Shown here: one piece after another, positions 1 to 9,239 of the stretch
Position numbering within the stretch: position 1 is the first letter of the stretch
Layout: each line of letters begins with the position of its first letter
Assembly (NCBI GenBank): GCA_965229685.1
Contig: OZ245920.1
Coordinates: forward strand, 124,001 to 188,000
Reading direction: 5' to 3'
DNA length: 64,000 nt
Source: Pacificispira sp033344895
Lineage (GTDB): Bacteria > Pseudomonadota > Alphaproteobacteria > UBA8366 > Aestuariispiraceae
Translations under genes and position numbers: made by a program
Notes under the pieces: generated by a model
What the model saw: the letters and a program-made list of their open reading frames with translations, nothing else
The model's database searches: none
What the model was told of the DNA's origin: nothing

Positions 1-340
1 CCGCGCGGTCAATCCGACGCTGGTCGAAGGGCAGATTCACGGTGGTATCGCTCAGGGGCTGGGCCTGGCGCTGATGGAGGAATATCTACCGGGTCGTACG
101 GAAAACCTGCACGATTATCTGATCCCTACCTTCGGCGACATGCCCGACATCGAGTGCATTCTGGTCGAAGTCGAAGATCCGGAAGGGCCCTTCGGCGCGA
201 AGGGGATCGGTGAGCCCGCGCTGATTCCGACGGCGCCGGCCATTCTGGGGGGCATTCGTCACGCGACGGGGGCACGCATTACCCGGGTTCCGGCCCTGCC
301 GCACCGGGTTCTGGACGCGATCCGGGAGGCCTCGAAATGA
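1..340 (+). CDS. Xanthine dehydrogenase family molybdopterin-binding subunit, C-terminal fragment
   Basis: This is the 3' end of a gene that starts before the window; the frame is open from base 2. The visible 112 or so residues match the C-terminus of the large, molybdopterin-binding subunit of xanthine dehydrogenase/aldehyde oxidase-type hydroxylases. The segment EGQIHGGIAQGLGLALMEE belongs to the cofactor domain, and GAKGIGEPAL carries the Glu that acts as the catalytic base in this family. Such enzymes hydroxylate N-heterocycles or aldehydes using water. Its stop overlaps the next start as ATGA (337-340), so it is translationally coupled to the 6-hydroxynicotinate reductase-like gene. That coupling suggests a heterocyclic substrate, but the substrate cannot be read from this fragment. 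Confidence 0.85.
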   Translation, partial: RAVNPTLVEGQIHGGIAQGLGLALMEEYLPGRTENLHDYLIPTFGDMPDIECILVEVEDPEGPFGAKGIGEPALIPTAPAILGGIRHATGARITRVPALPHRVLDAIREASK

Positions 341-1845
341 CGGAAACGCGTGTTGCCCCGGCGGTAGAGGCCGCCCCGGTCGACCCGAAGGAAAAGGATG
401 CGGATATCGTCCGCTGCGACGCCTGTCCGGTCCTGTGCCGCATTCGCGAGGGGCGCAGCGGCGCCTGCGACCGCTACGCCAATGAAGGCGGGGTCCTGGT
501 CCGTACCGACCCGCTGGTGCTGATGGGAAAGACGGTCGAGAACGAAACCGGCGAACTGGTCCCCTTTCTGAAGGATGGGGAAAACTGGTCCGGTAAGCTG
601 ACCGCCGACGCGCCGGTCTTTGTTTCGGGTATCGGTGCGACGACGACCTATCCGGACTACAAGCCGGCCCCCTTCATCGTCGGCAGCCGCTGGCAGGGGG
701 TCGATACCGTCACCGTCGTCACCGAGGGAATTTTCAGCTACTGCTCCGTCAAGGTGAAGATCGATACCGACCGTCATCTCGGTCCGGAACAGGCCAGCGT
801 CCTGTGCAATGGAGAACCCGTCGGCCATGTCACAACGGCGGAATACGGCTCTCAGATGCTGTCCCTCGGGGGCGTGCGACACCTGACCGGCGGTTCCAAG
901 AAGGAAGGCGTCGTGACCTGCGCCACCATGCTGTCGCTCTGCAACAAGGACGCGGTCGAACTGGAAATCGAAGGCGGCGCAAAGGTGGTTGTGCAGGCCG
1001 GCAAAGCGCCGATCGTCGATGGCGAGGCCGAAGAGCGCATGCGCGTCGGCTGCGGTTCCGCGACCATCGGCATCTTCGCCCAGCAATGGCACGGTCATGT
1101 CGATGAAGTCATCGTCGTCGACGATCACATCACCGGGGTCTTGAGCGAGCATCAGGCCGGGGCCTATCTGGACATGAAACCCGCAGGCATCCGGGTGCGC
1201 GGGCGGAAATCGACCCCCGGTCGGTACTTTCAGGTCGCGGCGCCGGGATCCGGCTGGGGGGGGACGGATATCACCGACCCGCTGTCGATCATCCAGAAGA
1301 TCGATCCAAAGACCGCCTGGCCCGGTCTGCGCCTGCTGATGGTCAGTACGACCGGCGAGGATGCGATCTATTGCGAACTGGACGGGGACCTGACCCCGGT
1401 TCCGAAGGAAATGCCGGGGCCCCTGCAGATTGTCGTCGACCGGATTGCGGAGAATTGCGAACCCGCCCTGTGCTCGGTCGCCTTCGTTGCCGGGGCCGGC
1501 GGCAGTCTGCGCGCCGGTGTCACTGAAAATCCGGTCCGACTGACGCGCTCGGTACGCGATGCGCTTACCCGGGTCACGATGGGCGGTGCCCCCTGCTACG
1601 TCTGGCCCGGTGGCGGGATCACGGTTATGGTCGACGTCATGAGGATGCCAGACAACAGTTTCGGCTCTGTGCCCACACCGGCGCTGGTGGCGCCGCTGGA
1701 ATTCACTCTGCCGCGCGACGACTTTGCGCGGCTGGGCGGTCATACCGGGTCGATCGTGCCGCTGGCCGATCTGACGGATGGCCGGGTCGCCCTGCGTGCC
1801 GAGACCTGGCCCGCGACCAATCCCTGGCCGATTGGAGGCGATTGA
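337..1845 (+). CDS. 6-hydroxynicotinate reductase-like iron-sulfur protein
   Basis: This 502-residue protein resembles the family annotated as 6-hydroxynicotinate reductase. In Eubacterium barkeri that enzyme reduces the pyridine ring after nicotinate hydroxylation. Four cysteines near the N-terminus (C27, C30, C34 and C44 in CDACPVLCRIREGRSGAC) form a likely [4Fe-4S] site. The rest of the protein is rich in GG motifs but gives no other recognisable catalytic signature. It overlaps the molybdenum hydroxylase gene by four bases and is followed within five bases by the UPF0280 gene, so the cluster is an operon. The function is inferred from family and context. In an aerobic alphaproteobacterium the real substrate may be a heterocycle other than nicotinate. 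Confidence 0.75.
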   Translation: MTETRVAPAVEAAPVDPKEKDADIVRCDACPVLCRIREGRSGACDRYANEGGVLVRTDPLVLMGKTVENETGELVPFLKDGENWSGKLTADAPVFVSGIGATTTYPDYKPAPFIVGSRWQGVDTVTVVTEGIFSYCSVKVKIDTDRHLGPEQASVLCNGEPVGHVTTAEYGSQMLSLGGVRHLTGGSKKEGVVTCATMLSLCNKDAVELEIEGGAKVVVQAGKAPIVDGEAEERMRVGCGSATIGIFAQQWHGHVDEVIVVDDHITGVLSEHQAGAYLDMKPAGIRVRGRKSTPGRYFQVAAPGSGWGGTDITDPLSIIQKIDPKTAWPGLRLLMVSTTGEDAIYCELDGDLTPVPKEMPGPLQIVVDRIAENCEPALCSVAFVAGAGGSLRAGVTENPVRLTRSVRDALTRVTMGGAPCYVWPGGGITVMVDVMRMPDNSFGSVPTPALVAPLEFTLPRDDFARLGGHTGSIVPLADLTDGRVALRAETWPATNPWPIGGD

Positions 1846-1849
1846 CGTC

Positions 1850-2713
1850 ATGACCGGTCCTGCCGCGGCACGGCTAGACGGCAACAGACTGCATCTGCAA
1901 CACGGACCGATCGACCTGATCGCGGAGGCGATCGGCGACGCGGGTGCGGTGGAAGCCGCCTACGCCGCCGCAGAGGCCTGTTTTGCGGATCTGCTCGACA
2001 TGCTGGTGTCCGAACTGCCGGTCTTGCGGCAGGCGAAAGGACCCGCGCCGTCCGGCCCGGTTGCGCGGCGCATGCACCGCGCGGTGAATGCCCTGCCCGG
2101 TGATGCCTTCGTGACCCCCATGGCAGCCGTGGCCGGAGCGGTTGCGGACCACGTGCTGGAGGCCATGACCGGTGCAGCCGGTCTGGCAAAGGCCTATGTC
2201 AATGATGGCGGCGACATTGCCTTCCATCTGACCCCGGGCCAGGTCATGGAAATCGGCCTGATCTCCGATCTGGAACGCGGGACGGCGGGCGGGCGCCTGA
2301 AGATCGATGCCGCCAGCCCGGTGCGCGGCGTGGCCACAAGCGGCCGGGCCGGCCGATCCCATTCCCTTGGTATTGCGGATGCGGTGACGGTGCTTGCGCG
2401 CGATGCGGCCAGTGCCGATGCAGCGGCTACCATGATTGCCAGCGCCGTCGACATCGATCACCCCGCCATCGAACGCAAACCGGCCAGTGCGCTGGACCCG
2501 GACAGCGATCTGGGGGATCGTCCGGTCACCGTCGCCGTCGGCCATATGCGGATGGATGCCGTGGCCCGGGCGCTGGACAGCGGGGTCAGCCGCGCCGAGT
2601 CCTATCGCCGCGAAGGCGCCATCGAAGATGCAATCCTGTTTCTACGCGGGGAAAGCCGAATCGTCGGTGCGATGAGCGCGCTGGCGCCGCCCGCCCTGAA
2701 CTTTCCCGACTGA
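1850..2713 (+). CDS. UPF0280 family protein (ApbE-like fold)
   Basis: The start is the ATG at 1850, preceded by GGAGG at 1835-1839; the longer frame from 1778 lies inside the upstream gene. The 287-residue product matches UPF0280, a family related to ApbE FAD:protein FMN transferases. The segments MAAVAGAVADHVLEAM and AYVNDGGDIAFHL are typical of it; the NDGGD stretch corresponds to the ApbE flavin- and metal-binding region. The family's function is unproven. Its place directly behind an iron-sulfur reductase-like gene suggests it could mature or flavinylate that enzyme, which is inference. The four-gene neighbourhood with a DUF1185 protein downstream supports a shared catabolic role. Confidence 0.8.
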   Translation: MTGPAAARLDGNRLHLQHGPIDLIAEAIGDAGAVEAAYAAAEACFADLLDMLVSELPVLRQAKGPAPSGPVARRMHRAVNALPGDAFVTPMAAVAGAVADHVLEAMTGAAGLAKAYVNDGGDIAFHLTPGQVMEIGLISDLERGTAGGRLKIDAASPVRGVATSGRAGRSHSLGIADAVTVLARDAASADAAATMIASAVDIDHPAIERKPASALDPDSDLGDRPVTVAVGHMRMDAVARALDSGVSRAESYRREGAIEDAILFLRGESRIVGAMSALAPPALNFPD

Positions 2714-2752
2714 CCACTTAAACCGAAAAACCAAGTGCCCGAGGAAACCGCC

Positions 2753-3340
2753 ATGAGCTTCGACGTCGCCATCCGTAAACTGGTTACCCATCGCGAGGAG
2801 ATCCGCCACGAATTCGGCCCGACGCCGGATCGCCCGGTCGCCGTGGCCTGGTCCGCCGCCATCATCGCCAACCCCTATGCCGGCGGCTATGTCGAGGATG
2901 TGCAGGCAGGCATGGAGCCCCTGAAGCCGTTGGGCGACGAGATGGCAGCGGCACTGTTGAAGGCGCTGGACTGCCCGGCGGACCGGGTCGAGGCCTATGG
3001 CAAGGGCTCGCTAGTCGGGATCGACGGGGAACTGGAGCACGGGGCGCTGTGGCATGTGCCGGGCGGTTATGCGATGCGCCGTCTGCTGGGCGATGCCAAG
3101 GCCATCGTGCCGTCGTCCAAGAAGGTCGGTGTTGCGGGAACCAGCCTCGACGTGCCGATCCACCACATCAACGCCGCCTATGTCCGCAGCCACTTCTCCA
3201 CCGTCACCGTTCAGGTCGCGGACGCCCCGCGCGCGAAGGAACTGATGTTCGTTCTTGCCATGACCGACGGCGGCCGCATCCACGCCCGCATGGGCGGCCT
3301 GACCCAGGACCAGATCTCGGTCGGCGACGGCCAGAGGTAG
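2753..3340 (+). CDS. Amino acid synthesis family protein (DUF1185)
   Basis: The ATG at 2753 is chosen because GAGGAAA at 2741-2747 is well placed; a GTG at 2735 in the same frame is less likely. The 195-residue product matches the DUF1185 'amino acid synthesis' family, despite that name a group of unproven function. It has the family's AxAWSAAIIANPYAGGY region near residue 35 and a central GVAGTSLDVPIHHINAAY segment. There is no signal peptide or membrane segment. It is the last gene of the cluster, 39 bases behind UPF0280, with the next gene a lipoprotein of different character. By position it probably handles a downstream intermediate of the heterocycle pathway. Confidence 0.75.
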   Translation: MSFDVAIRKLVTHREEIRHEFGPTPDRPVAVAWSAAIIANPYAGGYVEDVQAGMEPLKPLGDEMAAALLKALDCPADRVEAYGKGSLVGIDGELEHGALWHVPGGYAMRRLLGDAKAIVPSSKKVGVAGTSLDVPIHHINAAYVRSHFSTVTVQVADAPRAKELMFVLAMTDGGRIHARMGGLTQDQISVGDGQR

Positions 3341-3400
3341 TGTCCGGTTGTGGCGCTCCCGTCATTTGCTACATTCCCCTTCTGAGAGAGGGGGGCATTC

Positions 3401-4090
3401 ATGTATCGATCTTTGGCTGCAGTCCTTTTGGGCTGTATCATCACCGCGGGATGCCAGTCGACCGGGGGGCCGGATAGCGGGGCGTCTCTGATAGGCAGTG
3501 GACCGGTCACACTGTCCTTGGACGTTCAGAAGAAGCTTCAGAGATATATGACTGCGAAGGTGCCTATGGGTTTCGCGGTCACGGAGGATGGCTCCGACGC
3601 CAATGGCGTGACCTGCTTGCTCAAGACGAACCTGGCCTGCAGGGGGCTGGTAGCAATTGACATCGTCCATCATTGCGAACGGGAAACCGGCAAGCGATGC
3701 CTCATTTACGCACTTGGACGGGACATTGTTTGGGGAACCAATTCTCAGCGTCGCATCAGTGTGCCTACAGCCGAAGACATGGAAAGCGACCATGCGAGGT
3801 ATCGTTACCTGGATGTAATCTGGGGGGGCGAAGAGGGCGTCGGCAACATCCGTATTGACCCGGAAAGAGAAGCAATGCGCTTGGAGCTGGTGACAACGTC
3901 TCGTGGCGCTTGTCTTGGCGAGTTGAACCGCGCCGACGCCGGGAGAAGCGGCTCTTGGGGCGTCATTTGTCGGGACGGCCTGATCGCAACCGGAAAGATT
4001 GAGGCCGGGAAGGACGTCGAGCCACTTTCTGCAGTCGGCAGTGACAGGGAAGGGCGCAACGTCAGTTTTGTGGTAGCTGAGGACGGTTAG
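3401..4090 (+). CDS. Predicted lipoprotein with 'PMxFAVTEDG' domain
   Basis: A 229-residue protein with a short hydrophobic leader ending in the lipobox ITAGC (Cys18), so it should be exported and lipid-anchored. The body begins with GSGP and carries PMGFAVTEDG around residue 55, several cysteines (near C69, C77, C90 and C98) and a segment ending in IVW. The same layout recurs in the lipoprotein at 15391-16140, so the two are paralogues over about 100 residues. The paired cysteines suggest disulfides, as expected in the periplasm. The C-terminal 100 residues are not shared. No enzymatic motif is seen. The gene stands alone between a catabolic operon and a convergent gene. Confidence 0.7.
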   Translation: MYRSLAAVLLGCIITAGCQSTGGPDSGASLIGSGPVTLSLDVQKKLQRYMTAKVPMGFAVTEDGSDANGVTCLLKTNLACRGLVAIDIVHHCERETGKRCLIYALGRDIVWGTNSQRRISVPTAEDMESDHARYRYLDVIWGGEEGVGNIRIDPEREAMRLELVTTSRGACLGELNRADAGRSGSWGVICRDGLIATGKIEAGKDVEPLSAVGSDREGRNVSFVVAEDG

Positions 4091-4132
4091 CCGCAAAACA
4101 TTGAACTGCCCCGACCTTGACGTCGATCGTTG

Positions 4133-7100
4133 TCACTCCTCCCGCCCGGTGGCGCGGCAGAGGAGGATGTAGAGTTTGCCGACATCCGAGGTGAGGAAGG
4201 TGGAGTGCAGCAGGTGCTCCGGGTCGGTGATCTCGCTTTCGGACAGCAGGCGGTCGAACTGGTCGATGTAGCGCAGCACGTATTTCCGGGCGTCCGGGTC
4301 GTGGCGGATCTTGTCCATGACCGTCTTGACGATGGAGGCCTGACGGGTGCGCAGCAGGGTCCGGGTGAAGACGGTCCGGTCGCCCTTCACATAACGCCGC
4401 CAGTCCGCTTCGGGCACTTCGCCCTGCAGCACGCGGGTCAGGTCGATGGAGATCGAATTCAGTTCCTCGACGATGTAGCGCGCGGTCTTCAGGAACAGGT
4501 CGCGGCGCTGTTCCTCCTCCTGAAGCTTGATCTGTTCCGACTGTTCCTCGGCGCGCAGCGAAGCCTCGGTCAGGCGCTCGACCTGGCCCTGGAACTTCTC
4601 TGCGGCGCGCGACGAGCGAACTTCGGATTCGTCGACGGCCTTCATCATCTGCTGCGTCCGTTCGGACAGGGTGTCGACGAGGTCCTTCAACTGTCCCTTG
4701 GAGGCCCCCGCCGCCCGTTCCAGCGCCGAGACCTGCTCGCTGAGCGTCCGGCCGACCAGGGCCAGTTGCTGGTTCGCGAGATCGCCGGCCGCGGCGATGT
4801 CGCCGGACTGGGTGCGCAACATCTCGATCAGGGCGCGGACGCGCTCCGCGGTCAGTTCGGTCCGTTCCTCGACCCCCTCCGCCTGCTGCGCGAAGGCATC
4901 GGAAATCAGTTGCAGCGAGCGTGATGCGGCCTCGGCCGCACCGGTCAGCGCGTCGGCCTGACGCTTCAGCGCTTCGCGATTGTCGGCGATCTGCATTCCG
5001 GCCTGCACCGAAGCGGTGGTGAGCTGTTCGGCCTGGTTGTGGAAGGTCTGACCGACCTGCTCCAGCAGGGTCAGCGCCGTCTGCGTCGCCTGGCGCATCT
5101 CGCCGGTCTCGCTGCGGAACAGACCGCCGGCCTCTGTCAGGCGGCGGGAGACCTCGTCGGTGATCGCCGCCATATCCTCGACCCGCGCCTGCAGCATCCG
5201 GTCCAGTTCGCCGCCCTTCTCGACGGCGGTGCGCGACGCTTCAAGCAGGGTTGCCGCCTGGCTTTCCGCGTGATTGTCCAGCGCTTCGCGCTGTTCTGCC
5301 ATTTGAATCGCCAGCGCCCGCAGCGCCTCCGCATCGGCGGCCAGCCGTTCGCGGATTGCGATCGCGTCGCCACTCGCCTTGTCCGTAACCCGTTCCAACT
5401 CCGACGTCTCGTGCTGCAGACCGTGCCGGATTTCGCGAATCTGGCCCGTGGCCCGATCGGCCGCCTCGCGCAAGGCGTTGGAATTCTTGGTCAGCACTTC
5501 GCCTAGCTGCTGGGCGTGGCTGGCCGACCAGTCGGCGGCCTCGCGCAGGGAATGGCTCTGCTTCTTCAGCATTTCGACCATGCCGCGGGTCTGTGCAATC
5601 GCCGGGTCGAACGTATCGTCCAGGGTCTCCATGCCTTCCGCCATGGCGTCCTTGATTGCCGACAGGCGCTGGGCCAGCAGGCTTTCGATCTCCTTGGCCT
5701 GCTTGGCGGTGGCCTCCGACGCCGCGGTCAGTTCGCCGGCCTGTTGACGCAAGGAAGCGCGGATCGATTCCGACCGGGCAGCCGCCAGATCGCTCGCCTT
5801 GGCGATCTCACCCGCTTGTTCGCGCAGTGCGACCCCCATTTCCCGCAGTTGCGCGGTCGCCTGTTCGGATGTCGCCGCAAGGCCCTTGCGCTGCCGGTCG
5901 CTTTCCGCGTTCACCGCGTCGGCCTGTTCCGCCAGAGCGGCAATCAGGGCCGTGAACTCCTCCATCTGGCGGGCGACGGAACTGCGAACGGTGTCAGAAT
6001 GGGTCGCCAGACCGTCGGTCGTTTTGGTCAGGTCTTCCGACTGCTGTCGCAATGACAGGGTGATTTCCTCGATCTGCTGTTCGGTGCGCTGAAGCGCCTT
6101 GTCCAGATCGGCCTTCGCCGTGCCGACGCTCTCGTCCAGACGGCTGCCGAAGCGGGCGGCGGTCTCGTCCGTCGAATCGGCGATGCCGTCGACGCGGTCG
6201 GTGGCCCGGTTCAGGCTTTCGGTCATGCCTTCGTCCAGGCGGGCCAGCGATTGGGCGACGGATTCCTCCAGCAGGCCGGCCTGCCGGGTCAGGATCTCGC
6301 TCAACTGCGTGATGCGGCTTTCGCTGCGGTCCGCGAACCCGGTCATCTCCAGGGTCTGCCGCTCGAAGGCATCCTTCAGGCGGGCGCCGATCCGGTCGAC
6401 CTCTTCCTTCAGATTGCGTGCAATGGCGGACGCGCTCTCCCGGGCGTTGTCGGACGCGTCGCCCAGTGCCTTGATGCTGCCGTCCAGGGTGTCGCGGGCG
6501 CCGGCGCTCTGCTTCTCCGCAACGGATGTCGCATGGGTCAGCCGGTCGGTGTAATCCTGGAACAGATCGCCGATGCTGCGGATTTCCTCGGCCGCCCGTT
6601 CCGACGCAGCGACCGTGTCCGAGGCTTGAATCTTCAGCGATGCGGTGACCGAATCCGTGGTTTCCAGGACGTTGGTCGCCGCCTTCATCAGCGTTTCCGA
6701 CTGGGTCTCGACGGATTCCTCGATCTCGCGCCGGTGTCGCTCCATGCGGTCCGCGACGCTTTCCAGGCGATCTGCCTGTGCGGACAGCCCCTTGCGCATG
6801 TCGCTGGCCTTGTCCTCGGCCCGGTGAGCGGCGGAATCCAGCAGGTCCGTAGTCTCCCGCAGTGCATCCGCCAGGTCGCCCAGATTGGCGATCGCCACAT
6901 CGCCGGCCTGGGTCAGTCGGTCCGCCTGATCGCGCAGCATGTCGGCGACGCGCCGCACCCGCAGATCGTTCTGTTCCACCGGGACGGTCAGCAGGTCCAT
7001 CTGCCGGCGCAGCATTTCCGTATGGATGCGGACATCCTCGGACCGCCGGATGTAGAGAGCGAATATCCAGAACAGAATCAGCGGGAAGACGAACCCGGTG

Positions 7101-7375
7101 GCAATCGCCCCGATCTCATGGGGCAGCAGGACGTCGATCAATTGCAGACCGCCGAGCTCCTGAAGGTAGCTGCCGGCCATCGCGATCCAGCCGACGGTTA
7201 CGATCGCCGCCGCCAGCCCGACGATCCGCGAGCGGCGCTGGGCCTTGTCGGCCAGACGCTGGACATCCTCCGGTACGGCCGAATCCCCGAACCGCCTGCC
7301 GCCCGGGAAGCGGGCCACCTTGGCTCGGCCGGGAGCGTTTGCATTGGCGGCGGCGCGGTCCTTGTCGTCGCTCAT
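4133..7375 (-). CDS. Membrane-anchored giant coiled-coil protein
   Basis: This 1080-residue protein has a basic, low-complexity N-terminus. Two hydrophobic segments follow (about residues 52-72 and 88-109, the second FVFPLILFWIFALYI). Then come some 800 residues of heptad-rich sequence dense in Ala, Glu, Gln, Arg and Ser. Within this there are loosely repeated blocks of about 45 residues, such as LREQAGEIAKASDLAAARSE and LRQQAGELTAASEATAKQAK. The last 130 residues are non-repetitive and look globular. The layout (two membrane helices, long coiled coil, small terminal domain) resembles alphaproteobacterial polarity or growth-pole scaffolds such as TipN and GPR. That is analogy, not demonstrated homology. 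It is monocistronic and divergent from upp across a 244-base gap. Confidence 0.7.
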   Translation of the reverse strand: MSDDKDRAAANANAPGRAKVARFPGGRRFGDSAVPEDVQRLADKAQRRSRIVGLAAAIVTVGWIAMAGSYLQELGGLQLIDVLLPHEIGAIATGFVFPLILFWIFALYIRRSEDVRIHTEMLRRQMDLLTVPVEQNDLRVRRVADMLRDQADRLTQAGDVAIANLGDLADALRETTDLLDSAAHRAEDKASDMRKGLSAQADRLESVADRMERHRREIEESVETQSETLMKAATNVLETTDSVTASLKIQASDTVAASERAAEEIRSIGDLFQDYTDRLTHATSVAEKQSAGARDTLDGSIKALGDASDNARESASAIARNLKEEVDRIGARLKDAFERQTLEMTGFADRSESRITQLSEILTRQAGLLEESVAQSLARLDEGMTESLNRATDRVDGIADSTDETAARFGSRLDESVGTAKADLDKALQRTEQQIEEITLSLRQQSEDLTKTTDGLATHSDTVRSSVARQMEEFTALIAALAEQADAVNAESDRQRKGLAATSEQATAQLREMGVALREQAGEIAKASDLAAARSESIRASLRQQAGELTAASEATAKQAKEIESLLAQRLSAIKDAMAEGMETLDDTFDPAIAQTRGMVEMLKKQSHSLREAADWSASHAQQLGEVLTKNSNALREAADRATGQIREIRHGLQHETSELERVTDKASGDAIAIRERLAADAEALRALAIQMAEQREALDNHAESQAATLLEASRTAVEKGGELDRMLQARVEDMAAITDEVSRRLTEAGGLFRSETGEMRQATQTALTLLEQVGQTFHNQAEQLTTASVQAGMQIADNREALKRQADALTGAAEAASRSLQLISDAFAQQAEGVEERTELTAERVRALIEMLRTQSGDIAAAGDLANQQLALVGRTLSEQVSALERAAGASKGQLKDLVDTLSERTQQMMKAVDESEVRSSRAAEKFQGQVERLTEASLRAEEQSEQIKLQEEEQRRDLFLKTARYIVEELNSISIDLTRVLQGEVPEADWRRYVKGDRTVFTRTLLRTRQASIVKTVMDKIRHDPDARKYVLRYIDQFDRLLSESEITDPEHLLHSTFLTSDVGKLYILLCRATGREE

Positions 7376-7619
7376 CAGCGAATGTGATCCTTACGAAACA
7401 GCGAATAAGTCCTCAGAATCGGCGATTCTTCACAGATTGCCATAAAAAACCACCATACCCGACCCGTGGGACCGGCACCATCCGCCAGGGTAAAAAGGGC
7501 ATTTCCGCGATTGTTCCAACCGCCGCCGCACACTATTCTGCGGCCTCGCAACTACATTCAGTCCGACCAGCCGCCCGCGCCGTCCCCGCCGCCGGAAAGC
7601 CAGAGGAGCGCCCGCCGCC

Positions 7620-8270
7620 ATGCGCACGCATAAAGACTTTCCCTCCCTGCACATCGTCGATCATCCGCTGGTGCAGCACAAACTGACATTCCTTCGGAAG
7701 AAGGACACGCCGACGAACATGTTCCGGACCCTTCTGAAGGAAATCGCCCTTCTGATGGGTTACGAGATCACCCGTAACGTGCCCCTGACCAAGGTCGACA
7801 TCGAAACGCCGCTGCAGGATATGCGTGCGCCGGTTCTGGCGGGTCGGAAGCCGGCGATCGTACCGGTGCTGCGGGCCGGGCTGGGCATGGTCGACGGATT
7901 GCTGGAACTGATGCCATCGGCGCGGATCGGGCATATCGGCGTCTATCGCGATCCGGATACCAAGATGCCGGAAGAGTACTACGTGAATCTGCCGGAGCCG
8001 GGCGGCCGCCTCTTCATCCTGTGCGACCCGATGCTGGCGACCGGCAATTCCGCCGCCCATGCGGTGAAAGTACTGGTCGATCGCGGCGTGGAGGAACAGA
8101 ACATCCGCTTCCTGTCGCTTGTGGCCGCCCCGGAAGGAATGCGGGTCTTCGCCGATGCCCATCCCGGCGTCGCGGTCTATACGGCGTCTCTGGACGAGAA
8201 GCTGAATGAGAAGGCCTACATCATTCCCGGCCTGGGCGATGCGGGGGATCGGCTGTTCGGAACCCGCTGA
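7620..8270 (+). CDS. upp: Uracil phosphoribosyltransferase
   Basis: The 216-residue product is a full-length uracil phosphoribosyltransferase, which makes UMP from uracil and PRPP in pyrimidine salvage. The N-terminal HPLVQHKLTFLRKKDT region, the PVLRAGLGM segment and the PRPP-binding loop CDPMLATGNSA (about residues 136-146) are all present. The C-terminal uracil-binding part YIIPGLGDAGDRLFGT is also intact. The ATG at 7620 follows an AGAGGAG sequence. The gene stands alone: the coiled-coil gene diverges upstream, and the downstream gene has its own ribosome-binding site 92 bases away. A cytosolic enzyme. Confidence 0.97.
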   Translation: MRTHKDFPSLHIVDHPLVQHKLTFLRKKDTPTNMFRTLLKEIALLMGYEITRNVPLTKVDIETPLQDMRAPVLAGRKPAIVPVLRAGLGMVDGLLELMPSARIGHIGVYRDPDTKMPEEYYVNLPEPGGRLFILCDPMLATGNSAAHAVKVLVDRGVEEQNIRFLSLVAAPEGMRVFADAHPGVAVYTASLDEKLNEKAYIIPGLGDAGDRLFGTR

Positions 8271-8362
8271 CCGGTCCTTTTCGTCGCGTATTCGTGACTT
8301 AAATCTTTCCCGGAACGGCGGCACACTGCGGGCCGCAACTTGTGTCATCAGGGAGGAAAGTC

Positions 8363-9145
8363 ATGTTCGCAAGACGGGATGTCATCAAGGGTATGGGCGC
8401 CGGATTGGGCACGTTGCCGCTGGCGACGGTACTGGCGAACCCCGAACTGGCGCGCGCAGCGGCGGCGGGCCTGACCGACCTGCAGGGCGAAACCGCTAGC
8501 GGCAAGACGGTCACGGCATCCCTGGCGATGCCGGCGACGACACCCGCCCCGGCGGTAATGCTGATTCATGAATGGTGGGGCCTGAACGACCAGATCAAGG
8601 CGGTTGCGGCCGATTTTGCCGCCCAGGGTTATATCGCGCTGGCCATCGACCTGATGGATGGCGAGGTCGCGACCGATCCGGACGGCGCGCGCGCCCTGAT
8701 CGGCAAGGTGGGCGACGATCCGCAGACCGCGGTCGAGACCTGCACTATGTGGACGGATTTCCTGAAGACCCATGAGGCCGGAACAGGCAGGGTCGGCACT
8801 TGCGGCTGGTGTTTCGGCGGCGGATGGTCGTTGAATGCCTCCCTGGCGAGCCCCGTCGATGCGACGGTCGTCTATTACGGCCGGGTCAACAAGACGGCGG
8901 AGGAATTGGCTCCCCTGGCCGGTCCGGTGCTGGGACATTTCGCGACCGAGGACAAGTTCATCAACAAACCCATGGTCGACGGCTTCGTTGCTGCGATGGC
9001 CGATGCCGGCAAGAGCCTGACGGTCTACTGGTATGAGGCCGATCATGCCTTCGCCAACCCGACCAGTGCCCGTTACGATCAGGAAGACGCCGCCCTGGCC
9101 TGGGACCGGACGACCGGATTCCTGGCGCAGAACCTGCAAAGCTGA
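8363..9145 (+). CDS. Dienelactone hydrolase family protein, exported
   Basis: The ATG at 8363 follows GGGAGGAAAG and is preferred over a GTG at 8342. The 260-residue protein starts with a twin-arginine-type leader (RRDVIKGMGAGL, then a hydrophobic stretch ending ARAAAA), so it is probably exported folded through Tat. The mature part is an alpha/beta hydrolase of the dienelactone hydrolase family. It has EWWGLND near residue 70, the nucleophile elbow GTCGWCFGGGW with Cys as nucleophile, and a late Asp and His (EADHAFANP). The usual substrate is dienelactone in chlorocatechol breakdown, but exported members are generally uncharacterised. No pathway partners lie next to it. Confidence 0.88.
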   Translation: MFARRDVIKGMGAGLGTLPLATVLANPELARAAAAGLTDLQGETASGKTVTASLAMPATTPAPAVMLIHEWWGLNDQIKAVAADFAAQGYIALAIDLMDGEVATDPDGARALIGKVGDDPQTAVETCTMWTDFLKTHEAGTGRVGTCGWCFGGGWSLNASLASPVDATVVYYGRVNKTAEELAPLAGPVLGHFATEDKFINKPMVDGFVAAMADAGKSLTVYWYEADHAFANPTSARYDQEDAALAWDRTTGFLAQNLQS

Positions 9146-9239
9146 GGCATCAGTCCGAAACGTGGTGACGCAGCACTTGGCAATCTGGGGCGGAGTCGGT
9201 CTATGATCCCCGCTGTCGAATTGGGTGGGGGCCGTTCCG

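Noticed and set aside
259..1884. 541-codon open frame on the minus strand opposite the reductase-like gene
   Set aside because: High-GC antisense shadow; its translation is Arg/His/Gly-rich with no domain, while the plus strand matches known families with coupled starts.
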